Shown: in pieces, positions 1 to 6,155 of the stretch
Numbering within the stretch: position 1 is the first letter of the stretch
Layout of the letters: the number at the start of each line of letters is the position of its first letter
IMG/VR virus record: IMGVR_UViG_3300027970_000139
Location: 1 to 24,019 of that record
Reading direction: 5' to 3' (one strand)
Length of the DNA stretch: 24,019 nucleotides
Origin: a virus
Notes under the pieces: model-generated
Seen by the model: only the letters and a program-made list of their open reading frames with translations
The model's database searches: none
Told to the model about the DNA's origin: nothing
Made by a program: the position numbers and the translations under genes

Positions 1-2
1 CT

Positions 3-389
3 CAGCGCCTCACCGCCGAGCTGAGCCCCGAGCAGGTGGCCCAAATTCACAGCCGGCGGCTGTTGTCGTGGCAGGAGACCGAGCGGTTGATGCGCGATGC
101 CCGCATGGCCCGGGCTGCAGGTGATCCCGACGCCATGCCCTGGTTCATCGCCGAGGTGCGCCACGCCGTAGCTCGGCAGATGGCCCGCCATGGCCCGATC
201 CTTGCCGAGCTGGATCCAAGCCCTGGTGCGGCTAGCCAGGACCCGCGGCGGCTCCAGCCCCAGGGCGGCGTGCTGGCCTCCACCCTGGCCAGTGCTGATC
301 CTGGCCAGCCGGGGCCTTTCAGTCGTTTGCCCCAACCCCACGGAGCTGCCCAGATGACTCCAGAACCAGCCTTGCCCGCTGCCGCCTGA
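3..389 (+). CDS. 3' part of an unknown protein, cut by the window edge
   Basis: The frame is open from the first complete codon at position 3 to a TGA at 387-389, so the gene probably begins upstream; an internal GTG at 36 is the first conventional start. The visible N-terminal ~65 residues are helical and charged, with LLSWQETERLMRDARMA and WFIAEVRHAVARQMARHG as the most protein-like parts. The last ~45 residues are rich in Pro, Ala, Gly and Gln and look disordered. I do not recognise a family. It is followed by about 165 bp without a gene before the resolvase-like ORF, so it is probably the last gene of the preceding unit. Confidence 0.55.
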   Translation, partial: QRLTAELSPEQVAQIHSRRLLSWQETERLMRDARMARAAGDPDAMPWFIAEVRHAVARQMARHGPILAELDPSPGAASQDPRRLQPQGGVLASTLASADPGQPGPFSRLPQPHGAAQMTPEPALPAAA

Positions 390-554
390 GCAGCGCACCA
401 GCACCGGCGGCCCAAAGGCGACTCGGCTGCTGATTAACACCGCTACATCCCGATACCGAACAGCAGCGTGAGTAGCTCGGTGTGACTTAGGTGCTAGTGC
501 GCTGGTGTATCCGCTAGCGCCAGCTAGGCTGCCCTGATGTGCTGAGCCGCTGCC
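390..554 (+). promoter_or_regulatory. Intergenic region, possible early promoter or operator
   Basis: This 165-bp gap before the recombination block contains no convincing ORF. It is less GC-rich around 430-520 than its surroundings, as expected for a control region. At 497-508 it carries GTGCGCTGGTGT, which matches GTGCGCTAGTGT at 5532-5543 in the gap before the terminase genes at 11 of 12 positions. That is the only concrete regulatory hint; no canonical -35/-10 pair could be assigned. Confidence 0.3.
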
Positions 555-959
555 ATGGCCAACGCCCAGAAGGGTCGCGGCGATCGCGCCGAACGGGAGG
601 CTGCTGAGCTGCTCTCCCTGCTGCTGGGGCTGCCGATTCGCCGCAAGCTTGGCGCCGGCCGCCTGGATGACCAGGGCGATCTCGATGGCCTCAGCGGCTT
701 TGCCCTGCAGGTGGCCGATTGGCAGGATGTGGCCCGCGCTGCCCGGGAGAAACCCGCTGCCGCCGAACGGCAACGCCACCATGCCGCCGCCCCCCACGCT
801 GCCACCCTGGTGCGCTTCCGCGGTGGCCTCTGGCGGGTGGTGCTGACCCCGGAGCAGTGGGCGCGGCTGGTGCTGGAGCTGCGCGCAGATGCTCTTGCCG
901 CTGACTCTGTGCCTTTGCCCCAGCACCCCGCCCGCCCGCCGGATCACGCGGCGGCCTGA
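555..959 (+). CDS. Phage PD-(D/E)XK resolvase/nuclease-like protein, active site degenerate
   Basis: This 134-residue protein follows the plan of small phage Holliday-junction-resolvase-like nucleases: an N-terminal KGRGDRAEREAAELL helix, an RRKLGAGRLDDQGDLDGL turn holding the expected catalytic Asp (about D42), then the next beta strand FALQVADW. In active relatives that strand ends in an E-x-K or Q-x-K pair; here the triplet is Q52-V53-A54, so the catalytic lysine is absent. The C-terminal half adds LWRVVLTPEQW and a Pro/Ala-rich tail. It heads a rightward early block with an HTH protein and an ERF annealase, which fits DNA recombination. It may be inactive or structural. The family call rests on motif pattern only. 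ATG 555 is chosen because the alignment-like region starts at once. Confidence 0.6.
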   Translation: MANAQKGRGDRAEREAAELLSLLLGLPIRRKLGAGRLDDQGDLDGLSGFALQVADWQDVARAAREKPAAAERQRHHAAAPHAATLVRFRGGLWRVVLTPEQWARLVLELRADALAADSVPLPQHPARPPDHAAA

Positions 960-1009
960 GACCCCATCTCTCCTCCAGCACAGCAGCGATCCCCGACCCC
1001 ACGCGATCC

Positions 1010-1705
1010 ATGAGCAGTCCCGACAACGCCAGCTACCCCTCCCAGTCCTGCCGCGAATGCTTTGGCAAAACTCTCACCAGCTGGCTGGAACGCGCCGGCT
1101 GGAGCCATGACACACCCCTGCGCTGGGGCAAGGCCGCCCAGTTCCCAACAGTCGCTGACTCAACCTTCAATCGCATGCAGCGGGGCAAGATCGCCCAGCC
1201 CTATCCGGTCACCTTCATTCAATTCGGGATGATGAACGACCGGCTGGCCAGCAGGAACTACGGCCTAGCAGAGGACGACCCGCTGCTGCCCCGCATCGCC
1301 CGGCAGCGGGCGATTGAGCACGAGGATGGGCGGCAGTGGACCGCTACCGATTTCTTCTCCCACTTCATCGGCGAGCTGGAGCCGCCGGCCTGGGCCAAGG
1401 AGCAACCCCTACCCACCCTCCAGCAGGCTGTTGAGGCCAGCGCAGAAGCGGTCGAGCGCTTCCGGGGGACGGCGCAAGCACTGAACCTGCCGCTGCCGGA
1501 AGCCTGGGAATCGCTGGCAGCGGTGGCAGCCAAGGCGTCTGCGACGGTGATGCCACACCTGAGCAACGACGAGCTGGAGACGCTGCGGATGGTGCTGAGC
1601 GGCTGGCACACCTGGACACCAGAGCAAATGCACCAACTGCGGGACCTGGACGGCGGCCTGCGCCCCTTGAGCCTGCTGGACTATTGGAAAGACACCATCA
1701 AATAA
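1010..1705 (+). CDS. Unknown protein with an XRE-like helix-turn-helix N terminus
   Basis: 231 residues from ATG 1010. Residues ~15-75 read like a Cro/C1-type HTH: a helix FGKTLTSWLERAGW, a second helix WGKAAQ, then FPTVADSTFNRMQRGKI and a conserved-looking PYPVTFIQFGMMN segment, matching the usual end of XRE domains where a small-residue helix is followed by 'P.p.tf..l..lN'. The rest is alpha-helical with an acidic middle (LEPPAWAKEQPLPTLQQAVEA shortened here) and a C-terminal LSNDELETLRMVLSGW helix. It lies 50 bp after the resolvase-like gene and before the ERF gene, so it could regulate the early block or act in replication. I cannot name a specific family and the HTH call is inference. 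Confidence 0.6.
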   Translation: MSSPDNASYPSQSCRECFGKTLTSWLERAGWSHDTPLRWGKAAQFPTVADSTFNRMQRGKIAQPYPVTFIQFGMMNDRLASRNYGLAEDDPLLPRIARQRAIEHEDGRQWTATDFFSHFIGELEPPAWAKEQPLPTLQQAVEASAEAVERFRGTAQALNLPLPEAWESLAAVAAKASATVMPHLSNDELETLRMVLSGWHTWTPEQMHQLRDLDGGLRPLSLLDYWKDTIK

Positions 1706-1708
1706 TCT

Positions 1709-1715
1709 CAATAGC
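1709..1715 (+). promoter_or_regulatory. CAATAGC motif upstream of the ERF gene (putative phage promoter element)
   Basis: CAATAGC sits in the short AT-richer gap after the HTH gene, 41 nt before the TTG start of the ERF gene. A small hairpin AGCC-CTAA-GGCT (1717-1728) follows at once. The same heptamer occurs only upstream of the portal, capsid and fibre genes on this strand. This copy lacks the CGG extension of the other three. Confidence 0.4.
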
Positions 1716-1756
1716 GAGCCCTAAGGCTAAAGTCTGCTGAACTGCGATCCGCACCG

Positions 1757-2995
1757 TTGTCTTCTCCTGGGACTGCTGTACGCGAGTCACAGCCTGACTA
1801 TCCGGCCAGCCTGCCCCTGGCGCTGCTGGCCTTTCACCGCCATGTCGGCCCGATCCGCAAGCAGTCGGAAGCCAAGTACGGCGCCTTCGCGGATCTGCGC
1901 ACCGTGCTGGAGACCATCACCCCCTCCCTGCTGGATCAGGGCCTGGTGCTGACCCAGACGCTGGAGCCGGGAGCCGAGGGCTCCTGCCTGCTGCACACCA
2001 CCCTCAGCCACGCCCCCAGCGGTGAGCGGATCAGCTCCAGCTGCCCGATACCCACCCTGGAGGGGCTGCTGGAGTGGGTGCATGCGCTGCGCAGCCAGGT
2101 GCTGCAGCACTTCCCGTTGGATCTACCGCTGGCGGCGGTCGGTGCCTTGCCACCGGTGCTGCCGCCCCGCAATCCAGAAGGACAAGCAGAGCTGTCGCCA
2201 GCGCCGCGCCAGCCCGGCCTACGCCTCGACGACCAGCTCAGGGGGCTCTACACGCTGCTGGGCCAGCTGGGCACCACCACCAATCCTCTGCACGCCTTAG
2301 GCGGCACGATCACCTACCTGCGCCGTTATCAGATTCTGGCGCTGCTATGTCTGGCGGCGGAGGACAACGACGGTGGCGAGGGGCGCCAGGAGCTTGGCTC
2401 CCAGCCCCTGCAGCAATCGTCCATGCCGTCCATGCAGCAGCCAGCTGCGGATAGCGCACCGAACGCTGCGACGGCTGCCAGCTCCGCACCGCGCACCACA
2501 AGCCGCAGCCGCACAACCCGCGGCCGCAGCACTCAAGCTGCGACGCTGGCCCATGGGCAGGACCAGGGCGCGGCTGCCAGCCATACGCCCAGACCGGCGC
2601 CCACCCCGGCGCCAGCGGTGGCTGCGGCGGTAGCCCCAAAGGCAGATGCTCAGGACGGGTCTGCTCTGCCGGCCCCGGCACCAGACGCTGTGCCCGCAGC
2701 CTCCGCAAACCCAGCTGATGCCGCTGAGCAGGTGGCCACGGCGCAGACGGCTGCCACTGATCAGGCGCAGGGTGAACACCAGGACGGCGCCAATCCGCTC
2801 ACCGCAGCTGAGGTGCAGCAGTTGATCGCCCAGATCCGCTCCCTACCCACCGAGACCATTCCCCAGCTGGTGACGGCCTTCCGGCACCAGTTCCAGCTGC
2901 CGGTTTCTGCCCTGGTCTCCGACTACATCCGCACCTGGGACCACGCCGTCTTCATTCGCCAGCAAGTGGCCCAGCTCGCCGCCGTAGCCGTCTGA
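1757..2995 (+). CDS. ERF-family single-strand annealing protein (recombinase)
   Basis: 412 residues. The ERF superfamily pattern is clear: YGAFADLRTVLETITPSLL near residues 41-58, then beta strands with SGERISSSCPIP (~88-99), and the diagnostic GGTITYLRRYQILALLCLA with AEDNDGG at ~182-207. ERF proteins anneal complementary single strands in phage recombination. Two oddities: a stretch of about 75 residues separates the two halves of the conserved domain, and a Pro/Ala/Gln-rich linker (~210-350) precedes a separate helical C-terminal module (LTAAEVQQLIAQIRSLP onward). The start appears to be TTG at 1757, since no ATG or GTG lies upstream in frame near the gene. A CAATAGC motif is 41 nt upstream. 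It heads a tightly packed gene string reaching 5322. Confidence 0.85.
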   Translation: MSSPGTAVRESQPDYPASLPLALLAFHRHVGPIRKQSEAKYGAFADLRTVLETITPSLLDQGLVLTQTLEPGAEGSCLLHTTLSHAPSGERISSSCPIPTLEGLLEWVHALRSQVLQHFPLDLPLAAVGALPPVLPPRNPEGQAELSPAPRQPGLRLDDQLRGLYTLLGQLGTTTNPLHALGGTITYLRRYQILALLCLAAEDNDGGEGRQELGSQPLQQSSMPSMQQPAADSAPNAATAASSAPRTTSRSRTTRGRSTQAATLAHGQDQGAAASHTPRPAPTPAPAVAAAVAPKADAQDGSALPAPAPDAVPAASANPADAAEQVATAQTAATDQAQGEHQDGANPLTAAEVQQLIAQIRSLPTETIPQLVTAFRHQFQLPVSALVSDYIRTWDHAVFIRQQVAQLAAVAV

Positions 2996-3027
2996 TCCGC
3001 GCCGCTCTGCACAGCTGCTTTCCCCCC

Positions 3028-3453
3028 ATGGCTTCCACCTCTCTTCCTGGCTCGATGGAGCTGCTTAATCACACCTCCACCACAGCCACAGCCGCCGCTG
3101 CTATTGGCTCCCCTGGCGTCCTTGACGCTGAACGGCTGCGGCAGGTGCTGCGCCATCCAGCCGGTGCCGCCGGTTGGTTGCTGCAACACCGGCAAGGCCA
3201 GCTGCACCAGCAGCTGACCGAGGCCCTAGCCGCTGTGCTGCTCGCCTGCCGCGACACCGAGAAGCCTGGCGAGATCACCCTCAAGATCCGGGTCAGGCCC
3301 AACCCCGACTACCTCGGGCAGATGTTGATCAGCGATCAGGTCTTGGCCAAACCACCGGAGCAGGCCACCAGCACGGCCTACCTATTTGATGCCGATGCTC
3401 TGCGCCTCCATGGAGAAGACGAGGGCCAGCTCTCCATCCCCCTGGCCAGCTGA
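3028..3453 (+). CDS. Conserved-type phage early protein next to the ERF gene, function unknown
   Basis: 141 residues from ATG 3028. After a low-complexity N terminus (Ser/Thr/Ala-rich, ~30 residues), a helix LRQVLRHPAGAAGWLLQH leads to an alpha segment and then a beta-rich core, GEITLKIRVRPNPDYLGQ and LISDQVLAKPPEQATSTAYLF, ending DALRLHGEDEGQLSIPLAS. This layout (a 'tLkI.v.p' strand pair, a 'P....ts.yLf' strand, an ending with 'G.L...Dp.Q..l') recurs in small unannotated phage proteins encoded beside annealases and SSBs, so a role in phage DNA metabolism is likely. I know of no established activity. Two bases separate its stop from the next ATG. Confidence 0.7.
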   Translation: MASTSLPGSMELLNHTSTTATAAAAIGSPGVLDAERLRQVLRHPAGAAGWLLQHRQGQLHQQLTEALAAVLLACRDTEKPGEITLKIRVRPNPDYLGQMLISDQVLAKPPEQATSTAYLFDADALRLHGEDEGQLSIPLAS

Positions 3454-3455
3454 CG

Positions 3456-3800
3456 ATGGCACTCCCCAAGCTCACGGTAACCCTGTTCCCGCCAAGACCG
3501 GGCAAGGCCTATGCCGCTTCCGGCAGCCTGGTGATTCCGCTCTCGGATCTCCACGCCCTGGCCGAATGGTTGCTTGGCCAGGCCGGTGAATACGACGACT
3601 ACAAGCAGCAGCACGTGGTGCGACTGCTGGCCTTTGAGTACCACAACAGCAGCCGTGGTGGAACCAACTACCGCACCATCCAGCTGCGTGATCCGGCCGA
3701 TCTGAACAGCGCCCGGCCCCCTGCCGCTGGCTCCATGCCACAGCAAGCCCATCTCCAGGCCCCGAACCCTGCCGACGACCATGGCGACCTTCCCTTCTGA
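3456..3800 (+). CDS. Small phage DNA-metabolism protein with an SSB-like acidic C-terminal tip
   Basis: 114 residues. The N-terminal 80 residues contain beta strands (LPKLTVTLFPP, SGSLVIPLSDL) around a helix (HALAEWLLGQAGEYDDY) and another strand pair (VVRLLAFEYHNSS, NYRTIQLRDP). A flexible Pro/Ala/Gln linker follows and the protein ends DDHGDLPF. An acidic stretch finishing in a hydrophobic dipeptide (IPF/LPF) is the hallmark of bacterial and phage SSB C-terminal tips, used to recruit replication and recombination partners. The core is not an obvious OB-fold by eye, so this is either a divergent SSB or another protein that mimics the SSB tip. The 3' end overlaps the next gene by 20 nt. Confidence 0.7.
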   Translation: MALPKLTVTLFPPRPGKAYAASGSLVIPLSDLHALAEWLLGQAGEYDDYKQQHVVRLLAFEYHNSSRGGTNYRTIQLRDPADLNSARPPAAGSMPQQAHLQAPNPADDHGDLPF

Positions 3801-4023
3801 GCTACCCGCCAGCCCCCTTGGCACCCTGCCCGAGGCAGCCCTGGCCCAGCGCTGCATGGAGGCCTTTGAGCGGGAGTTCTGGTCCGGCCGACACCACCGC
3901 GGCCGGCTGGTAACTGAGCCCCTGCGGGTGATCCGCCAGTCGCTCGACCCCAGTGATGACGCCGGAGCGCTGCTCGAGACCCTGCTCCACACCCTGGAGG
4001 CCGGCTGGCCCGGCCGCCGCTGA
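3781..4023 (+). CDS. Small unknown phage protein
   Basis: 80 residues from ATG 3781, beginning inside the last 20 nt of the preceding gene and ending 3 nt before the exonuclease ATG; this packing supports a real, co-transcribed gene. The sequence is mostly helical: LPEAALAQRCMEAFEREFW, RLVTEPLRVIRQSLD and ALLETLLHTLEAGW, with a basic WSGRHHRGR turn. No membrane segment, signal or known motif is visible. Its place among ERF, SSB-like and exonuclease genes suggests a part in DNA processing, which is inference from context. Confidence 0.6.
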   Translation: MATFPSELPASPLGTLPEAALAQRCMEAFEREFWSGRHHRGRLVTEPLRVIRQSLDPSDDAGALLETLLHTLEAGWPGRR

Positions 4024-4026
4024 ACC

Positions 4027-4719
4027 ATGAACCTGCCCAAGCGCCTGCTGATCCTCGACACCGAAACCACGGGCCTTGATCCCGCCGCCGATGAGCTCTG
4101 CGAGGTGGGGGCGGTGCTGTTCTCAGTGCCGCACCGGGCGGTATTGCAGCAGCTCTCCTTTCTGCTGCCGGTCACCGCCAATGACGCGTTCTCGGTGAAC
4201 GGCATCGACCCCCAGCTCACTCAGGTGAACCAACCGCAGCAGCAAGCCCACGGCCTCTTCCTGGCGATGCTCGCTGCAGCCGATGCGGTGGTCTGTCACA
4301 ACGCCGCTTTTGATCGGTCCTGGATTGAACTCTGGCTGCAGCGCTTGGGCGTGGAGCCCCCAAGCCAGTGGATCTGCACCTGCGAGGGCATCAGTTGGGA
4401 GGGTCTGCGGCCAAACCCCTCGCTGATGACCCTGGCGTTGGCCCACGGGATTCCGGTGTGGGCCGCTCACCGGGCATTGACCGACTGCATCTACCTGGCC
4501 CAGGTGCTGGAACGCGACCCCCTGCTGGAGCAGCACCTGGCAGAAGGCCTGCAGCCCCGTCAACGGGTAGCAGCTGATCTTCCCTACTCCCGCCGCGAGG
4601 AGGCCAGGGCGGCGGGCTTCCGTTGGATGGCGGAGGCCAAGCAATGGCAGCGCCGCTGCAGCGCTGAACAGATCGCTGCCCTGCCTTTTCCCGTCATCCC
4701 GCTGGAGCCCGCCGCATGA
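4027..4719 (+). CDS. DnaQ-like DEDDh 3'-5' exonuclease with a C-terminal DUF5710-like module
   Basis: 230 residues. All three exonuclease motifs are present: ILDTETTG (D11, E13), HNAAFD (D96) and HRALTDC (H148, D153), which define the DEDDh class of metal-dependent 3'-5' exonucleases related to the DNA polymerase III epsilon subunit. After residue ~180 comes LPYSRREEARAAGFRW with KQWQRRC, the pattern of the small DUF5710 domain ('...A...GA.WD...K.W'), often appended to phage and plasmid DNA enzymes. No polymerase is present in the window, so a stand-alone repair or recombination exonuclease acting with the ERF annealase is the likeliest role. The stop codon overlaps the ATG of the next mini-gene (ATGA). 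Confidence 0.88.
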   Translation: MNLPKRLLILDTETTGLDPAADELCEVGAVLFSVPHRAVLQQLSFLLPVTANDAFSVNGIDPQLTQVNQPQQQAHGLFLAMLAAADAVVCHNAAFDRSWIELWLQRLGVEPPSQWICTCEGISWEGLRPNPSLMTLALAHGIPVWAAHRALTDCIYLAQVLERDPLLEQHLAEGLQPRQRVAADLPYSRREEARAAGFRWMAEAKQWQRRCSAEQIAALPFPVIPLEPAA

Positions 4720-4829
4720 GCAAAGCCCTGCCTGCTCGTCTCTATCCCCACGCGCGAGCGGCACTGCAGCGGCTCTCCACCAGCCAGCAATCAGCACCAG
4801 GCACTGATACCCCCTATCCCAAGCCATGA
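4716..4829 (+). CDS. 37-residue coupled mini-protein
   Basis: ATG 4716 overlaps the exonuclease stop as ATGA, and its own stop at 4827-4829 overlaps the next ATG (4826) again as ATGA. This double coupling argues for real translation of a peptide MSKALPARLYPHARAALQRL plus a short polar tail ending TPYPKP. The first half could form a basic amphipathic helix. No family is recognised. It could be functional, or mainly keep ribosomes moving from the exonuclease gene into the following small gene. Confidence 0.5.
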   Translation: MSKALPARLYPHARAALQRLSTSQQSAPGTDTPYPKP

Positions 4830-5020
4830 GCGATCAACAGAACCCAGACCCCACCTCCGACCTCGCCGGCATGCGAGTCACCCGGCTGCCCCGCAATGGC
4901 CCCAGGCCTGGCCAATCCACCAGTGCCTGGCTATACGGCAAACAACGGGCCGATGAACGCCTGGTGGATGACCTGCGTACGCCGGTGCGGGGCATCACCG
5001 GCCGCCGCCGCTGGCACTGA
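4826..5020 (+). CDS. 64-residue basic unknown protein
   Basis: Starts in an ATGA overlap with the 37-residue mini-gene and is rich in Arg, Asp and Pro. Recognisable stretches are LAGMRVTRLPRNGPRPGQS, SAWLYGKQRADERLVDDLR and a basic end GITGRRRWH. It looks largely disordered, with one helix in the middle. Function unknown; small Arg-rich phage proteins often bind nucleic acid, but nothing here proves it. The next gene starts 23 nt downstream. Confidence 0.5.
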   Translation: MSDQQNPDPTSDLAGMRVTRLPRNGPRPGQSTSAWLYGKQRADERLVDDLRTPVRGITGRRRWH

Positions 5021-5043
5021 TCGCCAGAGCCGAGCCCGATCAC

Positions 5044-5322
5044 ATGACGCAAACAAGGACGATGGCCAACCACCAGCCGCTGGCAACAACCAACATCGAC
5101 GCACCGGAGACGGTGCGAGTGCGCATCGCCGTGATGGTTGATCGCCTGGGCCAATGGGTTGCCTCCGGGTCTTCTGATCTGGATGACTCGGAGATGGTCA
5201 GTGAGGTCTCCGGAATCCTGGACAACGTCACCTGCCTGAGCTGGATTGAGGCCGACGTGCCCCGCTATGTGCCGACCGTTGATGGTTCTGTGGGCCACAC
5301 AGCGGTTCAGCAGGACGCCTGA
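5044..5322 (+). CDS. Small unknown phage protein with a beta-strand 'VRVRIAVMVD' core
   Basis: 92 residues from ATG 5044; an internal ATG at 5062 (MANHQPL) is an alternative start. The core APETVRVRIAVMVDRLGQWVASG, an acidic helix DDSEMVSEVSGIL and CLSWIEADVPRYVPTVDGSV resemble a family of small phage and plasmid proteins with a 'vrvriavavd..G.w.a.G' strand pair and an ending 'vPlP....V.G.V'. These are usually unannotated. It is the last gene of the early block, followed by a ~300-bp gap. Confidence 0.6.
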   Translation: MTQTRTMANHQPLATTNIDAPETVRVRIAVMVDRLGQWVASGSSDLDDSEMVSEVSGILDNVTCLSWIEADVPRYVPTVDGSVGHTAVQQDA

Positions 5323-5618
5323 CAACTGGAACCTCAGTCCTGTCGCAGCGGTTCTGCACCAGCAGTCGCTGGTGGTGCCGATTCCAGTTCATTTATCCCG
5401 AGCTGGTTGTGTAGGCGGCAGCTGGAGAAGCCCCCATGGCGATCGCTACAGATCTCACATCGAACTGACCGCATTCGCCGCGGGCCCCACATGGCTTACC
5501 AGTGACTGTCGCTCCTTAGCGCGTTAATTTTGTGCGCTAGTGTTCGTTAGCAGAAGGACTTGCCGCGAACCTCGCTCAGCCCACCGTTGATCCACGCCAG
5601 CAGGTCCGCCTGGCGCTG
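5323..5618 (+). promoter_or_regulatory. Intergenic region before the terminase genes
   Basis: No ORF here has credible composition. A HIP1 octamer lies at 5439-5446. The segment 5515-5545 is clearly AT-richer (TTAGCGCGTTAATTTTGTGC) and contains GTGCGCTAGTGT at 5532-5543, which nearly repeats the element at 497-508. A promoter for terminase transcription is likely here, but -10/-35 boxes cannot be assigned with confidence. The small-terminase frame is also open from 5541, so translation could begin at a non-ATG codon upstream of 5619. Confidence 0.35.
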
Positions 5619-6155
5619 ATGGCGGCACTTGGCGAGATCACACCAGAAGACCCGGCGATCGAAGTGTTGCGCAATTCCGCTCCGCTGGAGGACGCCGACG
5701 GCAACCCCATCTGGCCCGAGCCGCCGCCGGGGCACAAAGGCAGGGGACGCAGCAAACGCAATCCGGCCGCTGTTGGTGTCAGCAAGCGCTTTCCGCAGCA
5801 GAGCGTCTCGCCTCGCCCCAGCCGCTCTGAGGTGGAGCAGCGCATCGCCACGCTCCAGCTATGGCTGGCGCAGCGCCAACCCGCGGTGATGATCCGCGAC
5901 CAAGCAGCGCTGCTGTGGGAGATGACCTCCTACACGACGCTCAAGAAGTACCTGCGGGTGGCCCGCTCTCGCATGGTGGAGGAGCTGGTGGAAGACAGGC
6001 TGGTCCATCAGGCAGAAGCCATCTACGCGTTACAGGACGTTGCTCGTCGTGCAGCCGACGCCGAGCAGTTTTCCGCCTCGGTGGGCGCCCATCGGGTGCT
6101 GGCGGAGATCACCGGCATGCTCCGCGCCCCGGTCAAACCACCGGCTGCCGCCTGA
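5619..6155 (+). CDS. terS: Terminase small subunit (probable)
   Basis: 178 residues from ATG 5619. It lies directly upstream of, and overlaps by one base (TGATG), the large terminase gene, the standard terS-terL arrangement. The first ~65 residues are Pro-rich and basic, as expected for a flexible DNA-binding arm. The core reads EVEQRIATLQLWLAQ, MTSYTTLKKYLRVARSRM, VEELVEDRLVHQAEAIYAL and SVGAHRVLAEITGML, matching small terminases that recognise the packaging site and have the pattern 'arkYlr.Ar..i.e...A...l..i...a...d...al.a..lLa.l.gl'. The frame is open for about 25 codons before the ATG with protein-like sequence, so the true start may be an unusual codon upstream. Confidence 0.65.
   Translation: MAALGEITPEDPAIEVLRNSAPLEDADGNPIWPEPPPGHKGRGRSKRNPAAVGVSKRFPQQSVSPRPSRSEVEQRIATLQLWLAQRQPAVMIRDQAALLWEMTSYTTLKKYLRVARSRMVEELVEDRLVHQAEAIYALQDVARRAADAEQFSASVGAHRVLAEITGMLRAPVKPPAAA

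Noticed and set aside
3097-3106. CAATAGC on the minus strand
   Set aside because: A single copy inside a coding region and not upstream of a minus-strand gene; taken as chance.
3378-4220. 280-residue minus-strand frame
   Set aside because: Overlaps three tightly packed plus-strand genes and is Ser/Arg-biased.
5246-5527. 93-residue plus-strand ORF before the terminase genes
   Set aside because: Starts inside the preceding gene and its composition (Arg, Ser, Pro, Cys) is that of a shadow frame.
5861-6154. 98-codon N-terminal extension of terL
   Set aside because: It is the terS gene read in another frame; ATG 6155 in a TGATG overlap with the terS stop is the natural start.
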